Part shown: positions 1 to 8,914 of the stretch, one piece after another
Layout: the number at the start of each line of letters is the position of its first letter
Numbering within the stretch: the stretch's first letter is position 1
Assembly (NCBI RefSeq): GCF_017355785.1
Contig: NZ_JAFEWE010000001.1
Coordinates: forward strand, 62,001-126,000
Source of the DNA: Desertivirga arenae
GTDB taxonomy: Bacteria > Bacteroidota > Bacteroidia > Sphingobacteriales > Sphingobacteriaceae
Length of the DNA stretch: 64,000 bases
Reading direction: 5' to 3'
Translations under genes and position numbers: made by a program
Notes under the pieces: model-generated
Told to the model about the DNA's origin: nothing
Database searches by the model: none
What the model saw: the letters and a program-made list of their open reading frames with translations, nothing else

Positions 1-668
1 ATCTTCGAATAACTGCTATTCTTAACGGCCTCAAAGGTCTCACCTATTGTAAGATCCAGACTTTTTGAAATAAAATAAATAGAAAGAACTACTGAAGAAA
101 GCAAAAATACCGTTTGCAGGGTATCGGTTATAATGATTGTTTTTAAACCTCCTCTGTAAGTATACAGCCAGATGAGCAGGAGACATATTAAAATAGTGAT
201 GGCAAAGGGAACACCCCATGCATCAAAAATGAATTTTTGTAGAACGATGGCAACCAGATAGAGACGAAAGGCGGATCCGATAGTTCTGGATATTAAAAAG
301 ATCATTGCTCCGGATTTATAGCTCCAGAAACCAAGGCGTCTCTCCAGGTAAGTGTAAATAGAAACCAGATGCATTCTGTAATACAGAGGAAGCAATACTG
401 TTGCGATCAATACAAAGCCGACCGCATTCCCTAACACGAATTGGAAGTAGCCAAATCCTGTTTTCCCCACTGCGCCCGGAACTGAGATAAAGGTAACTCC
501 CGACAAGGCTGTTCCTATCATTCCAAATGCTACCAGATACCATTTAGAATTCCTGTTGGCAATGAAAAACGATGAGTTATCAGAAGAATCCTTTGAAGTA
601 AAGTGTGCTACAACTATTAACAGGATAAAGTATCCTACGATAAACGATAGAAGTACAATTGGCGACAT
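1..668 (-). CDS. Sodium:solute symporter (SSS family), N-terminal part, cut by window edge
   Basis: An open frame reads leftward from ATG at 668 to the window edge, giving 222 residues without a stop. It is highly hydrophobic, with about six membrane segments. The first helix is followed by a polar loop, then a glycine/serine-rich helix (about residues 49-70) reading GMIGTALSGVTFISVPGAV, which resembles the broken TM1 that forms the Na+ and substrate site in the SSS family. Later segments carry the YTYRGGLKTIIITDTLQ stretch typical of SSS transporters. The family couples inward solute uptake to sodium. The substrate cannot be read from this part. The C-terminal half lies outside the window. 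The family call is confident, the specificity is unknown. Confidence 0.85.
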   Translation of the reverse strand, partial: MSPIVLLSFIVGYFILLIVVAHFTSKDSSDNSSFFIANRNSKWYLVAFGMIGTALSGVTFISVPGAVGKTGFGYFQFVLGNAVGFVLIATVLLPLYYRMHLVSIYTYLERRLGFWSYKSGAMIFLISRTIGSAFRLYLVAIVLQKFIFDAWGVPFAITILICLLLIWLYTYRGGLKTIIITDTLQTVFLLSSVVLSIYFISKSLDLTIGETFEAVKNSSYSK

Positions 669-796
669 ACGTAATTAAAAACTCTAATATATACGTATTA
701 AGATGATTTATGTTGAAAGTAGCAAGGAAATAAGTTTGCTTGGAGCTAAATCAGGCATCCTTTTTGAAACGTTCTGAGCAACCAACATCTACAGCT

Positions 797-1795
797 ATGA
801 CTACTGAGAAATTTAAAATACGCGATATTCCTTCGCTTTTTAAGGAGACCTATAAGGAATGGATGGACGACGAGCCTTTTGATCTAAGTGCAATCGTTGC
901 GTACTATTCCATCTTTTCACTTCCAGCACTTTTGATTATCATTATAACAATAGCCGGAAGTGTCTTTGGGCAGGATGCCGTGCAGAATCAACTTTCGGGA
1001 CAAATCGGAGATGTGATAGGTCAGGATGCAGCTAAGCAAATACAGGAGATGATAGCTAATTCCTACCAAAAAGGAAATAATGGAATTGCACTTGCCATAG
1101 GTATTGCTACCCTTCTTTTTGGTGCAACAGGAGTATTTGTTGCACTTCAAAAATCGCTGAACAGGGTTTGGGAGGTAAAAGCTGATCCTAAGAAATCAGG
1201 CTTTAAAACGCTGTTGAAAACTCGTGCCACTTCATTCGGAGTTATACTCGCCATCGGTTTCCTGCTATTAATCTCGTTGGTGCTTACGGCTGGATTAACT
1301 GCGGTGACTGATTATGTAGCTGCGCGAATGCCGGATATCATCCTTTATATCTTTTACGCAGTTAATTTCCTGGTCACATTTGGTATCATCACCCTATTAT
1401 TTGCTCTCCTTTTCCGTTTCCTTCCCGATGTGAAAATTGAATGGAGAAGTGTATGGGTAGGAGCTGCTATTACAGCCTTTCTTTTTGTGCTTGGAAAGTT
1501 TGCTCTTGCGCTTTATTTCGAAATGGCCAAGCCTGCTTCAACTTATGGCGCCGCAGGTTCGATCATTCTGGTTCTGCTTTGGGTTTCCTATTCTTGCATC
1601 ATTCTATTCTTTGGAGCAGAGTTTACCCAGGTTTACGCTAAACGTTATGGACACAATATAGAACCAAATGCTAATGCCATACGGATCGAAGACGATTATG
1701 AAGTACTAAAAGAATATACCCGTTATAAACAAGAAAAAGAAAATTCTGAAAGACGGGGATTCAGTCAGGGGAACAGAGGTTTCGCAACCGAATAA
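797..1795 (+). CDS. YihY/BrkB-family inner membrane protein
   Basis: A polytopic membrane protein of 332 residues from ATG 797. An in-frame TTG at 740 would add 19 residues with no hydrophobic or conserved character, so ATG is preferred. The first helix carries the family's AxxAYYSIFSLPALL pattern. About five more helices follow, with a central loop reading GATGVFVALQKSLNRVWEV, the region used to recognise the YihY (formerly mis-named RNase BN) family. The charged C-terminal tail of about 45 residues is probably cytoplasmic. The biochemical function of the family is not established. The gene is monocistronic and ends at a strong bidirectional hairpin shared with the convergent pirin gene. Confidence 0.85.
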   Translation: MTTEKFKIRDIPSLFKETYKEWMDDEPFDLSAIVAYYSIFSLPALLIIIITIAGSVFGQDAVQNQLSGQIGDVIGQDAAKQIQEMIANSYQKGNNGIALAIGIATLLFGATGVFVALQKSLNRVWEVKADPKKSGFKTLLKTRATSFGVILAIGFLLLISLVLTAGLTAVTDYVAARMPDIILYIFYAVNFLVTFGIITLLFALLFRFLPDVKIEWRSVWVGAAITAFLFVLGKFALALYFEMAKPASTYGAAGSIILVLLWVSYSCIILFFGAEFTQVYAKRYGHNIEPNANAIRIEDDYEVLKEYTRYKQEKENSERRGFSQGNRGFATE

Positions 1796-1811
1796 CACTG
1801 AAGACTGTATT

Positions 1812-1844
1812 AAAAACGGGAGCTTTACACAGTTCCCGTTTTTT
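1812..1844. terminator. Bidirectional terminator between yihY-like and pirin genes
   Basis: A 10-bp perfect stem (1812-1821 with 1834-1843) has A-runs on its left and T-runs on its right, so it can act as an intrinsic terminator in both directions for the two convergent genes. Confidence 0.8.
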
Positions 1845-1866
1845 GTAACTATCCTTATTAAGGAGA

Positions 1867-2781
1867 TTATGATAATGCTTCGGGAGCGGGTGGGGCCGAA
1901 GGCCGGGATCTATCCTCAGGCAAAGGGATAAACTCATGATTGTCTGTTGGAGGGAGTAATATCCGCCCCTGCTTCCAATCCTCCTTAGCCTGTTCAATCC
2001 GTTCTTTTCGGGAAGATACAAAGTTCCACCAGATAAACCGTTCACCTAAAGGCTCTCCTCCTAACAGCATCAAGGTTGAAGCTTCCCGCGCTATGATAAC
2101 AGGATCGATACCTTTAGAATACACCAGCAGTTGACCGGGCAGATAAGTTTGTCCGTTAACTTCAATAGATCCCTTTGCCACGTATACACCTCTTTCACTA
2201 TGTTCAGGAGGAAGGCCGAAGCGCGCATCCTTTTCCAATTCAACATGAAGATAAAAAAGAGGGGAATGGGTTTTTACCTCATTCTTCAGACCATACGCAT
2301 CGCCGGCGATAAGACGCATCCAAACACCGGAATCAGTAAATACAGGAAGTTGTTCTGGCTTATAATTATTGAAGGCCGGCATACATTCCTCGTCCTTTTC
2401 GGGCAATGCTACCCAGGTTTGAAGCAGTTCCAGCTTACCACCGGCAAGCACAGCCGGATCTTCAAATCGCTCCGAATGAGATATTCCACTACCCGCTGTC
2501 ATCCAATTGACCTCACCCGGACGAATAATTTGTTCAACACCCAGGCTATCCCTGTGGGTAACTTGTCCGCCGAGAAGATAACTTACCGTAGACAAGCCGA
2601 TATGGGGATGAGGCAAAACATCTATGGAGGGCATTAATTCGGGCAAAATGTTGACCGGCCCGGCATGATCCATAAATATAAATGGGCCTACCATTCTTTT
2701 TAATCTGAAAGGAAGGATACGGCGCACTTCCATTCCCGGGGCAATAGATGCTTTTCTGGCTTCAATAACTATATCGAGCAT
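1867..2781 (-). CDS. Pirin family protein
   Basis: A 304-residue bicupin. The N-terminal cupin holds the pirin metal site: H58 and H60 in the HPHIGLSTVSYL motif, then H102 and E104 in GSGISHSER. These four ligands bind Fe or another divalent metal in characterised pirins, some of which show quercetin 2,3-dioxygenase activity. The C-terminal cupin (about residues 170-290) contains the usual LLGGEPLGE segment and FIWWNFV. Length is normal for the family. The proline-rich tail is not conserved. The gene is transcribed alone toward the YihY-like gene. The family is certain; the physiological substrate is unknown. Confidence 0.92.
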   Translation of the reverse strand: MLDIVIEARKASIAPGMEVRRILPFRLKRMVGPFIFMDHAGPVNILPELMPSIDVLPHPHIGLSTVSYLLGGQVTHRDSLGVEQIIRPGEVNWMTAGSGISHSERFEDPAVLAGGKLELLQTWVALPEKDEECMPAFNNYKPEQLPVFTDSGVWMRLIAGDAYGLKNEVKTHSPLFYLHVELEKDARFGLPPEHSERGVYVAKGSIEVNGQTYLPGQLLVYSKGIDPVIIAREASTLMLLGGEPLGERFIWWNFVSSRKERIEQAKEDWKQGRILLPPTDNHEFIPLPEDRSRPSAPPAPEALS

Positions 2782-2912
2782 AATAATATTCCTATATGTA
2801 AACCTAATGTTCGCATTTTAACTGAACATTTCAAAACCTGATAAAAGATTCGTAATAAATCGGAACCTTCCACTATTAACCTCTACTTAACATTAACTTA
2901 AAACTCCCGGCC

Positions 2913-2920
2913 TAGCTTTG
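2913..2920 (+). promoter_or_regulatory. Possible -7 element (TAnnTTTG)
   Basis: TAGCTTTG lies 50 nt upstream of the CHASE3-GAF gene and matches the Bacteroidota -7 consensus. No clear TTG is seen 19 bp further upstream, so this is weak. Confidence 0.35.
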
Positions 2921-2970
2921 TTGCATCTACCGGGACTTCATTCTCTTTGGCGGGCTTTAAATATTGATTT

Positions 2971-4197
2971 ATGCCAAAATTTTCGTTTCAACAGCAGGTT
3001 CTTACAGGTTTTATCATCACCCTGCTTTTTATTTTCTCAGGAGCTTTAACTGCTTACAACCGCATTCAGGAATTACAAAATGATAGTCACGCTGTAGACC
3101 GCAGCCAGGATGTCATAAAATTTACCAATCAGGTCTTGATCAATATAGTTCAGGCAGAAAGTAGCGTAAGAGGCTTGACTGCTACTGGAAATAGCTATTA
3201 TTTAGATGCGTATAATGAAAATCTGAGCAAAATAAACCCCTCCATCGATCGGTTAAGCTCATTGATAAAAGACAATCCCTATCAATCGATTCTTGTCGAT
3301 TCTTTAAAACAGCATGTTTCTCAGAAACTATACGTGATGAGTAGCATCCTTTGGAGTATTAATGCAGGCGAGTTCGATAAAGCAAAAGCAGATCTGCTTT
3401 CGGATAGAACTATAAATCGAGTACAAAGCCTTATCGATGCTATCAAGTTTAAGGAGAACCTGGATCTTGCTGAGAACAGAAAGGTCAGCGACGCCAATGT
3501 TAAAGAAACCCTCATTGTCTTTCTCATCGGAAGCGGAATTATTATCGGCTTATTCCTGCTAATGTTTCAATTTATTCAGCAGAGTTTCAAAAAACGTAAG
3601 CTCATTGAAGATAATCTCCTCGAAACCAATCAGCAGCTGAAGGAGATATCCGAGGAAAATAAAACCCAGAACTGGTTACTTAAAGGTAGTACAGTTATTG
3701 ATGAGGCCATGAGAGGAAAAAAACAGATCTCAGAATTATGTGACGCAATCATCAAAAACCTCTGTATTTATACCAATGCTAATATTGGAGCGATCTACAG
3801 GTTAAATGAAAACAACAATCTCGAATTAGAGTCTGGATATGCTTTCGATCCTGATCTTTATCATATTGAAATTACTCCGGGAGACGGACTAGTGGGACAG
3901 GTAGCTTCAAGTCATGAAACTTTTATTCTAAACAACATTCCCCCAGGTTACCTTAAAATTAAATCAGCTTTAGGCGAGAGCTCACCTCGTACAATTTTAA
4001 TTCAGCCTCTTTTATTTGAAGGTGAACTTAAAGGTGTAATGGAAATTGGATTTCTCGAAATGCCCGAATCGACTGCTAAGTTTATTGAAAGAATATCTCA
4101 TAATATCGCTGTGGTAATGAATAGTGTACAAACAAGATCACAGGTCCAAAGCCTGCTGAAGAATACTGAGTTGCTCGCTGAGGTAGACGACTGCTAA
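2971..4197 (+). CDS. CHASE3-GAF membrane sensor without a kinase domain
   Basis: A 408-residue protein. TM1 is at about 8-27, an extracytoplasmic helical CHASE3-type domain runs from about 28 to 165 (it contains the QAESSVRGLTATGN stretch typical of CHASE3), and TM2 is at about 175-200. A short coiled coil follows, then a cytoplasmic GAF domain from about 235 to 385. CHASE3-GAF proteins of Bacteroidota normally continue into a coiled coil and a histidine kinase or receiver module. Here the frame stops just as the post-GAF helix begins, and no kinase sequence is recognisable in any frame downstream. It may be a truncated hybrid kinase or a stand-alone sensor acting through a partner. Confidence 0.8.
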   Translation: MPKFSFQQQVLTGFIITLLFIFSGALTAYNRIQELQNDSHAVDRSQDVIKFTNQVLINIVQAESSVRGLTATGNSYYLDAYNENLSKINPSIDRLSSLIKDNPYQSILVDSLKQHVSQKLYVMSSILWSINAGEFDKAKADLLSDRTINRVQSLIDAIKFKENLDLAENRKVSDANVKETLIVFLIGSGIIIGLFLLMFQFIQQSFKKRKLIEDNLLETNQQLKEISEENKTQNWLLKGSTVIDEAMRGKKQISELCDAIIKNLCIYTNANIGAIYRLNENNNLELESGYAFDPDLYHIEITPGDGLVGQVASSHETFILNNIPPGYLKIKSALGESSPRTILIQPLLFEGELKGVMEIGFLEMPESTAKFIERISHNIAVVMNSVQTRSQVQSLLKNTELLAEVDDC

Positions 4198-4345
4198 TTG
4201 TATAGAAAAATATACAACAATTTATTTATCAGCAACTTAGATAAAAATTCCGAAACTATTACAAATCTTCTCCGTAAAGGAACGCAATCAGAACACAACA
4301 CACTTATATATATAGGGTGACGTTTTGATTGTGTAATTTTTTTAG

Positions 4346-4375
4346 GGAAGTGACCTCATGTTACTTCCTTTTTTT
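4346..4375 (+). terminator. Rho-independent terminator after CHASE3-GAF gene
   Basis: A 9-bp stem with one mismatch (4346-4354 with 4360-4368) is followed directly by a run of seven or more T residues. Confidence 0.8.
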
Positions 4376-4459
4376 GTGAAGGTCCATTGGCTCTTGATCG
4401 GACAAAAGAACTTCCCATCAACTTTCATCTTCCGTTTCTGAGCTTAGCTCATGGATGTT

Positions 4460-5026
4460 TTAATGCGTTTCCCCCCATCTGTAGGATGAAGTTTCCAGAC
4501 CCGCCAGGTCGAGAACTCTGCTTACTACCGTTGAAGCAAGTTCTTCAATTGTTTGGGGTTTACTATAGAATGAAGGTATAGCAGGACAAATAATTCCGCC
4601 TGCTTCGGTAACCGTTTTAAGGTTATTAATATGAATTAAACTGAAAGGAGTGTCTCTAGCTACCAGGATCAGCTTGCGCCTTTCCTTCAGTATAACGTCT
4701 GCCGCCCTGGTGGTCAGATCATTCGATACTCCTGATGCAATTCTCCCTAAAGTGCCCATTGAGCAGGGAACAATGATCATCGTATCGTATTTAGCGGAGC
4801 CGCTGGCAAAAGGGGCCATAAAATCGTTCTTCTCATAGAACCTGAATGGATAATTCTTATACGAATCCTCATCCAGCTCATATTCCCAGACCTGTTTTGC
4901 GTTATCAGACATTACAATAGCTACCTGCTCCAGCTGATCTTCCAGCTTCAACAGATTGTCGAGAAGCAGCTTTGCATAGATTGCTCCACTGGCACCTGTA
5001 ATTGCTACAACTATTTTCCGTTTCAA
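4460..5026 (-). CDS. ubiX: UbiX-family flavin prenyltransferase
   Basis: A 188-residue flavoprotein of the UbiX/Pad1 family. UbiX joins dimethylallyl phosphate to reduced FMN, making the prenylated FMN cofactor used by UbiD decarboxylases. The N-terminal GASGAIYA motif (11-18) is the FMN phosphate loop. The central IIVPCSMGTLGRIASGVSND segment and the LILVARDTPFS stretch are characteristic. Length matches the family. It is transcribed 2 nt downstream of rlmB on the same strand, so the two are probably cotranscribed. A UbiD partner is not in the window. Confidence 0.92.
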   Translation of the reverse strand: MKRKIVVAITGASGAIYAKLLLDNLLKLEDQLEQVAIVMSDNAKQVWEYELDEDSYKNYPFRFYEKNDFMAPFASGSAKYDTMIIVPCSMGTLGRIASGVSNDLTTRAADVILKERRKLILVARDTPFSLIHINNLKTVTEAGGIICPAIPSFYSKPQTIEELASTVVSRVLDLAGLETSSYRWGETH

Positions 5027-5028
5027 GA

Positions 5029-5796
5029 CTAAAAACCTCCTCTTTGTCGTACAGCTTCATATAAAATTATGCCAGCCGAAACTGAAACATTCAGAGATGA
5101 AATCTCACCGAACATTGGGATCTTCGCCAGGTGCTCTGAAATTCTTATAAGCTCATCAGATATCCCATCCTCTTCTGATCCCATTACGATAGCTGTCGGC
5201 ATCGAGTAATCGGGCTTATAAAGGTAATCGTTCGTTTTTTCCGTACAAGCTACCAATTGCAGACCTGATTCCTGCAGAAATTTGGCTGTCTTAAGCAAAC
5301 TATCGTGTCTGCAAACCGGAACTTTGAATAAGGCACCGGCAGAAGTTTTAATTGCATCGGGATTTATCTGGGCAGATCCCTTAGAAGGAACAACAATAGC
5401 ATGAACCCCGACGCACTCAGCCGTACGGGCTATAGCACCGAGGTTTCGAACATCAGTAATACCATCAAGGATTAAAATTAAAGGAGTTTCTCCCTTCTCG
5501 TAGACTACCGGAATAATATCTTCAATCTTCTGATAGGTAACAGGTGAAATAACCCCGATCACTCCCTGATGATTCTTTGTTGTAATTCTGTTAAGCTTTT
5601 CAACTGGCACCAGTTGATAAGATAAACCTGTTTCCTTCAGCAATGCTTTCAGTTCCAGGAGCAAACCTCCGCCTAAACCCCGTTGCACGTAAATAGCTTC
5701 GATATCCTTGCCACTTTTTATTGCTTCAATAACGGCACGGATACCAAACACCATTTGATTTGCCTCTTTCTTTGGCCTTTGAGGATGATTATTCAT
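5029..5796 (-). CDS. rlmB: 23S rRNA (guanosine-2'-O-)-methyltransferase RlmB, TrmH/SpoU family
   Basis: A 255-residue SPOUT methyltransferase. The N-terminal L30e-like substrate-binding domain (about 14-90) begins with VFGIRAVIEAI. The catalytic trefoil-knot domain follows, with motif 1 in DGITDVRNLGAIARTAE (R at the catalytic position), motif 2 in IVMGSEEDGIS and motif 3 in IPMFGEISSLNVSVSAGIILYE. This architecture is that of RlmB, which methylates G2251 of the ribosomal P loop, although other TrmH paralogues look similar. It is the first gene of a two-gene unit with ubiX. Confidence 0.87.
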   Translation of the reverse strand: MNNHPQRPKKEANQMVFGIRAVIEAIKSGKDIEAIYVQRGLGGGLLLELKALLKETGLSYQLVPVEKLNRITTKNHQGVIGVISPVTYQKIEDIIPVVYEKGETPLILILDGITDVRNLGAIARTAECVGVHAIVVPSKGSAQINPDAIKTSAGALFKVPVCRHDSLLKTAKFLQESGLQLVACTEKTNDYLYKPDYSMPTAIVMGSEEDGISDELIRISEHLAKIPMFGEISSLNVSVSAGIILYEAVRQRGGF

Positions 5797-5870
5797 TTAT
5801 GAAATTTTTGGCGACAAAGTACTGATTATTTTTTGTCTTATGGTCAGGCATTGAACAGCAAAACATTTCG

Positions 5871-5987
5871 TTATTAACATGGACAAAAGTTATTAACAAT
5901 ACACTTGTAGCTATATTTCGCTGCTTTTCTGCTATATCCACACTTTATCCACACACAAATGTTAAAACATAACACATTTTTTCCACA
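5871..5987 (+). other. Cluster of DnaA-box-like 9-mers upstream of dnaB
   Basis: Five same-orientation 9-mers lie in 117 bp of AT-rich DNA. TTATCCACA at 5945-5953 is a perfect DnaA box. ATATCCACA (5934-5942) and TTTTCCACA (5979-5987) each differ by one base. TTATTAACA at 5871-5879 and 5890-5898 matches the consensus except at the sixth base. This could be a DnaA-responsive control region for dnaB or part of a replication origin. The matches are seen; the function is inferred. Confidence 0.5.
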
Positions 5988-6050
5988 CATTTTTATGCCG
6001 GTAATTCAAGGCTGTTCACAAAGTCTTTTCGGAGTAGAGCCGCTTATGTT

Positions 6051-6058
6051 TAACTTTG
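6051..6058 (+). promoter_or_regulatory. dnaB: Possible dnaB -7 element immediately before the start codon
   Basis: TAACTTTG fits TAnnTTTG and ends 4 nt before the ATG at 6063. If used, transcription would begin at about the A of the start codon, giving a leaderless or nearly leaderless mRNA. No TTG is visible at the -33 position. Confidence 0.4.
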
Positions 6059-6062
6059 TAGA

Positions 6063-7652
6063 ATGAGTTCGGACAAGGATACCAATTACAATTCTTCCAG
6101 GAAAACGGGCGCGGGAAATGATCGCAGAGGCCGCCTGACAACAATAGCCAGTGGAATGGGCAAGCTTCCTCCACAGGCTATCGATCTAGAGGAAGCAGTT
6201 TTAGGAGCATTAATGCTGGAGAAGGATGCTCTCTCTGCTGTAATTGACATTTTAAAACCTGAGGTTTTCTACAAAGACAGTCACCAAAAGATCTTTGCAG
6301 CTATCCATGCGCTTTTTCAGAAATCTTCACCTATAGACATTCTAACCGTTACCTCTCAGTTAAGGAATCAGGGAGAACTGGAGCTGATAGGCGGCGCATA
6401 TTATATTACCGAGCTTACCAACAGGGTTGTTTCTGCTGCAAATATTGAATACCATGCACGTATCATTTCCCAAAAATATATCCAACGGGAGCTGATCAGA
6501 ATATCTTCAGAAATCATAACTAATGCCTATGAAGACACGACTGACATTTTTGATCTTTTAGACCACGCGGAGAAAAACTTATTTGACATTGCACAAAATA
6601 ACCTTCGTCGTGATTCAAGGAAGATGGATGATATCGTTCGGGAATCACTTGAGGCACTGGAAAAACTGCGCGACAAAACAGATGGACTAACGGGTATCCC
6701 GTCGGGCTTTACAGGTCTCGACAGGGTTACATCCGGTTGGCAACCTTCCGATCTTGTGATCATCGCTGCTCGTCCTGCGATGGGTAAAACAGCTTTCGTA
6801 TTGAGTTGTGCCCGCAACGCGGCAGTACAATTTGGCAAGCCTGTTGTAGTTTTCTCTCTGGAGATGTCCTCTGTTCAGTTGGTGAATCGTCTTATTTCTG
6901 GTGAGGCTGAAATTGAACAGGAAAAACTTCGTAAAGGGAATCTGGCGGAATGGGAGTGGCAACAACTGCACTCAAAGATCGGGAACCTTACAGAAGCGCC
7001 CTTATTTATTGACGATACCCCTGCCCTCAATATTTTCGAGTTCCGGGCTAAATGTCGACGCCTGAAAGCCCAGTACGACATTCAGCTGATCATCATTGAC
7101 TACCTTCAGCTTATGCATGGTAAAGCCGAAGGAAAGGGTGGCGGTAACCGTGAGCAGGAGATCGGTAGTATCTCCCGGGCCCTTAAATCAGTAGCTAAAG
7201 AGTTGAATGTTGCAGTATTGGCGCTATCTCAGTTAAGTCGTGCCGTTGAAAGTCGTCCCGGAGCCAGTAAAAAACCTATGCTCTCCGACTTACGGGAATC
7301 GGGTTCTATTGAGCAGGATGCGGATATGGTACTTTTCTTATTCCGTCCTGAATATTACGGATTAACAGAAGACGAAGAAGGAAGACCCACAGCAGGTGTT
7401 GGTGAGGTAATCATCGCAAAGCACCGTCACGGTGAAACAGGAACAGTACCACTTCGATTTATCGGTAAGTATGTTAAGTTTGCTGATCTTGAGGAAGATT
7501 TCGGAGGAGGAATGCCAGGAACCATCGGTGGTTCGGGAGCTCCATCAAATCCTTTTGCAGGAATGGCTCCATCAGAAGATTTCGACAAGCCAAATAATTT
7601 TATTATCCGTCCATCACGAATGGATGACATGGATGAAGAACCTCCTTTCTAA
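6063..7652 (+). CDS. dnaB: Replicative DNA helicase DnaB
   Basis: A 529-residue hexameric 5'-3' helicase that unwinds the replication fork. A basic, low-complexity N-terminal extension of about 35 residues precedes the DnaB N-terminal domain (KLPPQAIDLEEAVLGALMLEKDA, about 37-140). A linker and the RecA-like C-terminal domain follow, with Walker A ARPAMGKTAF (K242), Walker B QLIIIDYLQLM, and the sensor region ALSQLSRAVESRPG then SDLRESGSIEQDADMVLFLFRPEYY. The C-terminal tail is glycine/proline-rich. No intein is present. Relatives in Bacteroidota carry a similar extension, supporting the start at 6063. The upstream region has DnaA-box-like repeats. Confidence 0.97.
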   Translation: MSSDKDTNYNSSRKTGAGNDRRGRLTTIASGMGKLPPQAIDLEEAVLGALMLEKDALSAVIDILKPEVFYKDSHQKIFAAIHALFQKSSPIDILTVTSQLRNQGELELIGGAYYITELTNRVVSAANIEYHARIISQKYIQRELIRISSEIITNAYEDTTDIFDLLDHAEKNLFDIAQNNLRRDSRKMDDIVRESLEALEKLRDKTDGLTGIPSGFTGLDRVTSGWQPSDLVIIAARPAMGKTAFVLSCARNAAVQFGKPVVVFSLEMSSVQLVNRLISGEAEIEQEKLRKGNLAEWEWQQLHSKIGNLTEAPLFIDDTPALNIFEFRAKCRRLKAQYDIQLIIIDYLQLMHGKAEGKGGGNREQEIGSISRALKSVAKELNVAVLALSQLSRAVESRPGASKKPMLSDLRESGSIEQDADMVLFLFRPEYYGLTEDEEGRPTAGVGEVIIAKHRHGETGTVPLRFIGKYVKFADLEEDFGGGMPGTIGGSGAPSNPFAGMAPSEDFDKPNNFIIRPSRMDDMDEEPPF

Positions 7653-7657
7653 CTATT

Positions 7658-7703
7658 AAGGCTATCGGCTTACCTAATACTAATCCGGTGAGCTGGTAGC
7701 CTT
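7658..7703. terminator. Hairpin between convergent dnaB and chrA genes
   Basis: An imperfect inverted repeat with 7-bp outer arms (7658-7664 with 7697-7703) and a further near-match inside (GGCTTACC with GGTGAGC). It separates two convergent genes. There is no strong T-run, so terminator function is tentative. Confidence 0.5.
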
Positions 7704-7714
7704 AGTAATACCTC

Positions 7715-8914
7715 TTAAAAATAAATGCCTAATAATACGCCTGCTATGATCAAGACCGGAGTACTTATCTTTGTATAATTTAGTATGAGGAATGTCAGGA
7801 CAACAATACTAAGGGAGATGGGGTTTATTCCCAAAGGTTGAAGCAGAAATATAAATGCTGCAATAATAAAACCCACCGCCACCGAATTAATACCTGATAA
7901 TGACTTTTTGATTCTGCCGATCCTTCTTAGGTCGTTCCAGAAAGGAACAAAGAACAGCACCAGTATAAAGCCGGGAAGATTAATGCCCAGGGTCGCAACA
8001 ATACTCCCTATAATTTGTCCCCATACATTTTCACCTGCATTCTTCATGGTCATTGAGCCCAGAAATGAGGTAAATGAGAATGTTGGTCCCGGCAAGGCTT
8101 GTTGAATTGCATATCCGGTTAAAAACTCATTTGCAGACAAATAATGCTTCATCTCTACAAACTCCGTGAACATTAAAGGAACCAGAACATGCCCCCCTCC
8201 AAATATCAAGGCACCATTACGATAGAAGTTCTCGAACAAACGAATTGGTAAACTAAAAGGAGAAGTTTTATTAATCACTGCTCCGAGGGCTGCAAAAAGC
8301 AGCAAAATTCCAAGAAAGTAGAGTACCTTATTCTTGTTGATCTGAGAGAAAAGCTTTACCCTTATTTCTGTTTCCTCGGCACTTGCCTCCGTAGCTGAAG
8401 ATATGATCCCTCCCATGAGGATAAGCATTGGAAAAACGTAAGCATTCTTCAGAATTAGGGTTACTATTACAGCAGCACCAGCAAGCCAAACAGATACTTT
8501 AGACTTAATAACCGACCTGGCCAGTGAGAAGGCAGCAAACCCTACTATTCCAACAGCTATCGGTTTAACATAATCAAGGATATGCTTAAACCGCCCCTGT
8601 TCCCCCAGCTGCTCATAAAAAATAGCAATCAGGCAAAGTGCCGTGGCTGATGGTATGATCCAGATAAGAAAGGTAAGAATGGAAAGCCATACCCCTCCAA
8701 CTTTATAAGCAATACCAATAAGCGTTTGTGTGGAAGATGGTCCGGGGAGAACCTGGGTTAGTGCGTTTAGCTCTAACAATTCTTCCTCGGTGATATAATG
8801 CCTTCTATTCACAAAATCCTTTAGCATGATGCCAATATGCGCTTGTGCTCCACCAAAGGCCGTAAGCGTATATAAAGTAGCGTCGCGAATAAAGAGAAAT
8901 TGCTTTGCTGTCAC
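7715..8914 (-). CDS. chrA: ChrA-family (CHR) chromate efflux transporter, two-domain form
   Basis: A 399-residue inner membrane protein with two homologous CHR halves (about 1-190 and 200-399) and some 10-12 hydrophobic segments. The N-terminal half has the family signatures FGGAQAHIGIM and QVLPGPSSTQT. The second half repeats them as FGGGHVLVPLM and QQALPGPTFSF. Long ChrA proteins export chromate using the proton gradient, but many genomic homologues have no demonstrated chromate phenotype. The start codon at 8914 overlaps the end of the upstream TPR gene, so the two are translationally coupled. Confidence 0.88.
   Translation of the reverse strand: MTAKQFLFIRDATLYTLTAFGGAQAHIGIMLKDFVNRRHYITEEELLELNALTQVLPGPSSTQTLIGIAYKVGGVWLSILTFLIWIIPSATALCLIAIFYEQLGEQGRFKHILDYVKPIAVGIVGFAAFSLARSVIKSKVSVWLAGAAVIVTLILKNAYVFPMLILMGGIISSATEASAEETEIRVKLFSQINKNKVLYFLGILLLFAALGAVINKTSPFSLPIRLFENFYRNGALIFGGGHVLVPLMFTEFVEMKHYLSANEFLTGYAIQQALPGPTFSFTSFLGSMTMKNAGENVWGQIIGSIVATLGINLPGFILVLFFVPFWNDLRRIGRIKKSLSGINSVAVGFIIAAFIFLLQPLGINPISLSIVVLTFLILNYTKISTPVLIIAGVLLGIYF

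Noticed and set aside
2131-2637. 168-codon open frame on the + strand
   Set aside because: Entirely opposite the well-supported pirin gene; composition does not look like protein.
4198-4345. Frameshifted continuation of the CHASE3-GAF protein into a kinase
   Set aside because: None of the three frames shows kinase or receiver motifs before the terminator.
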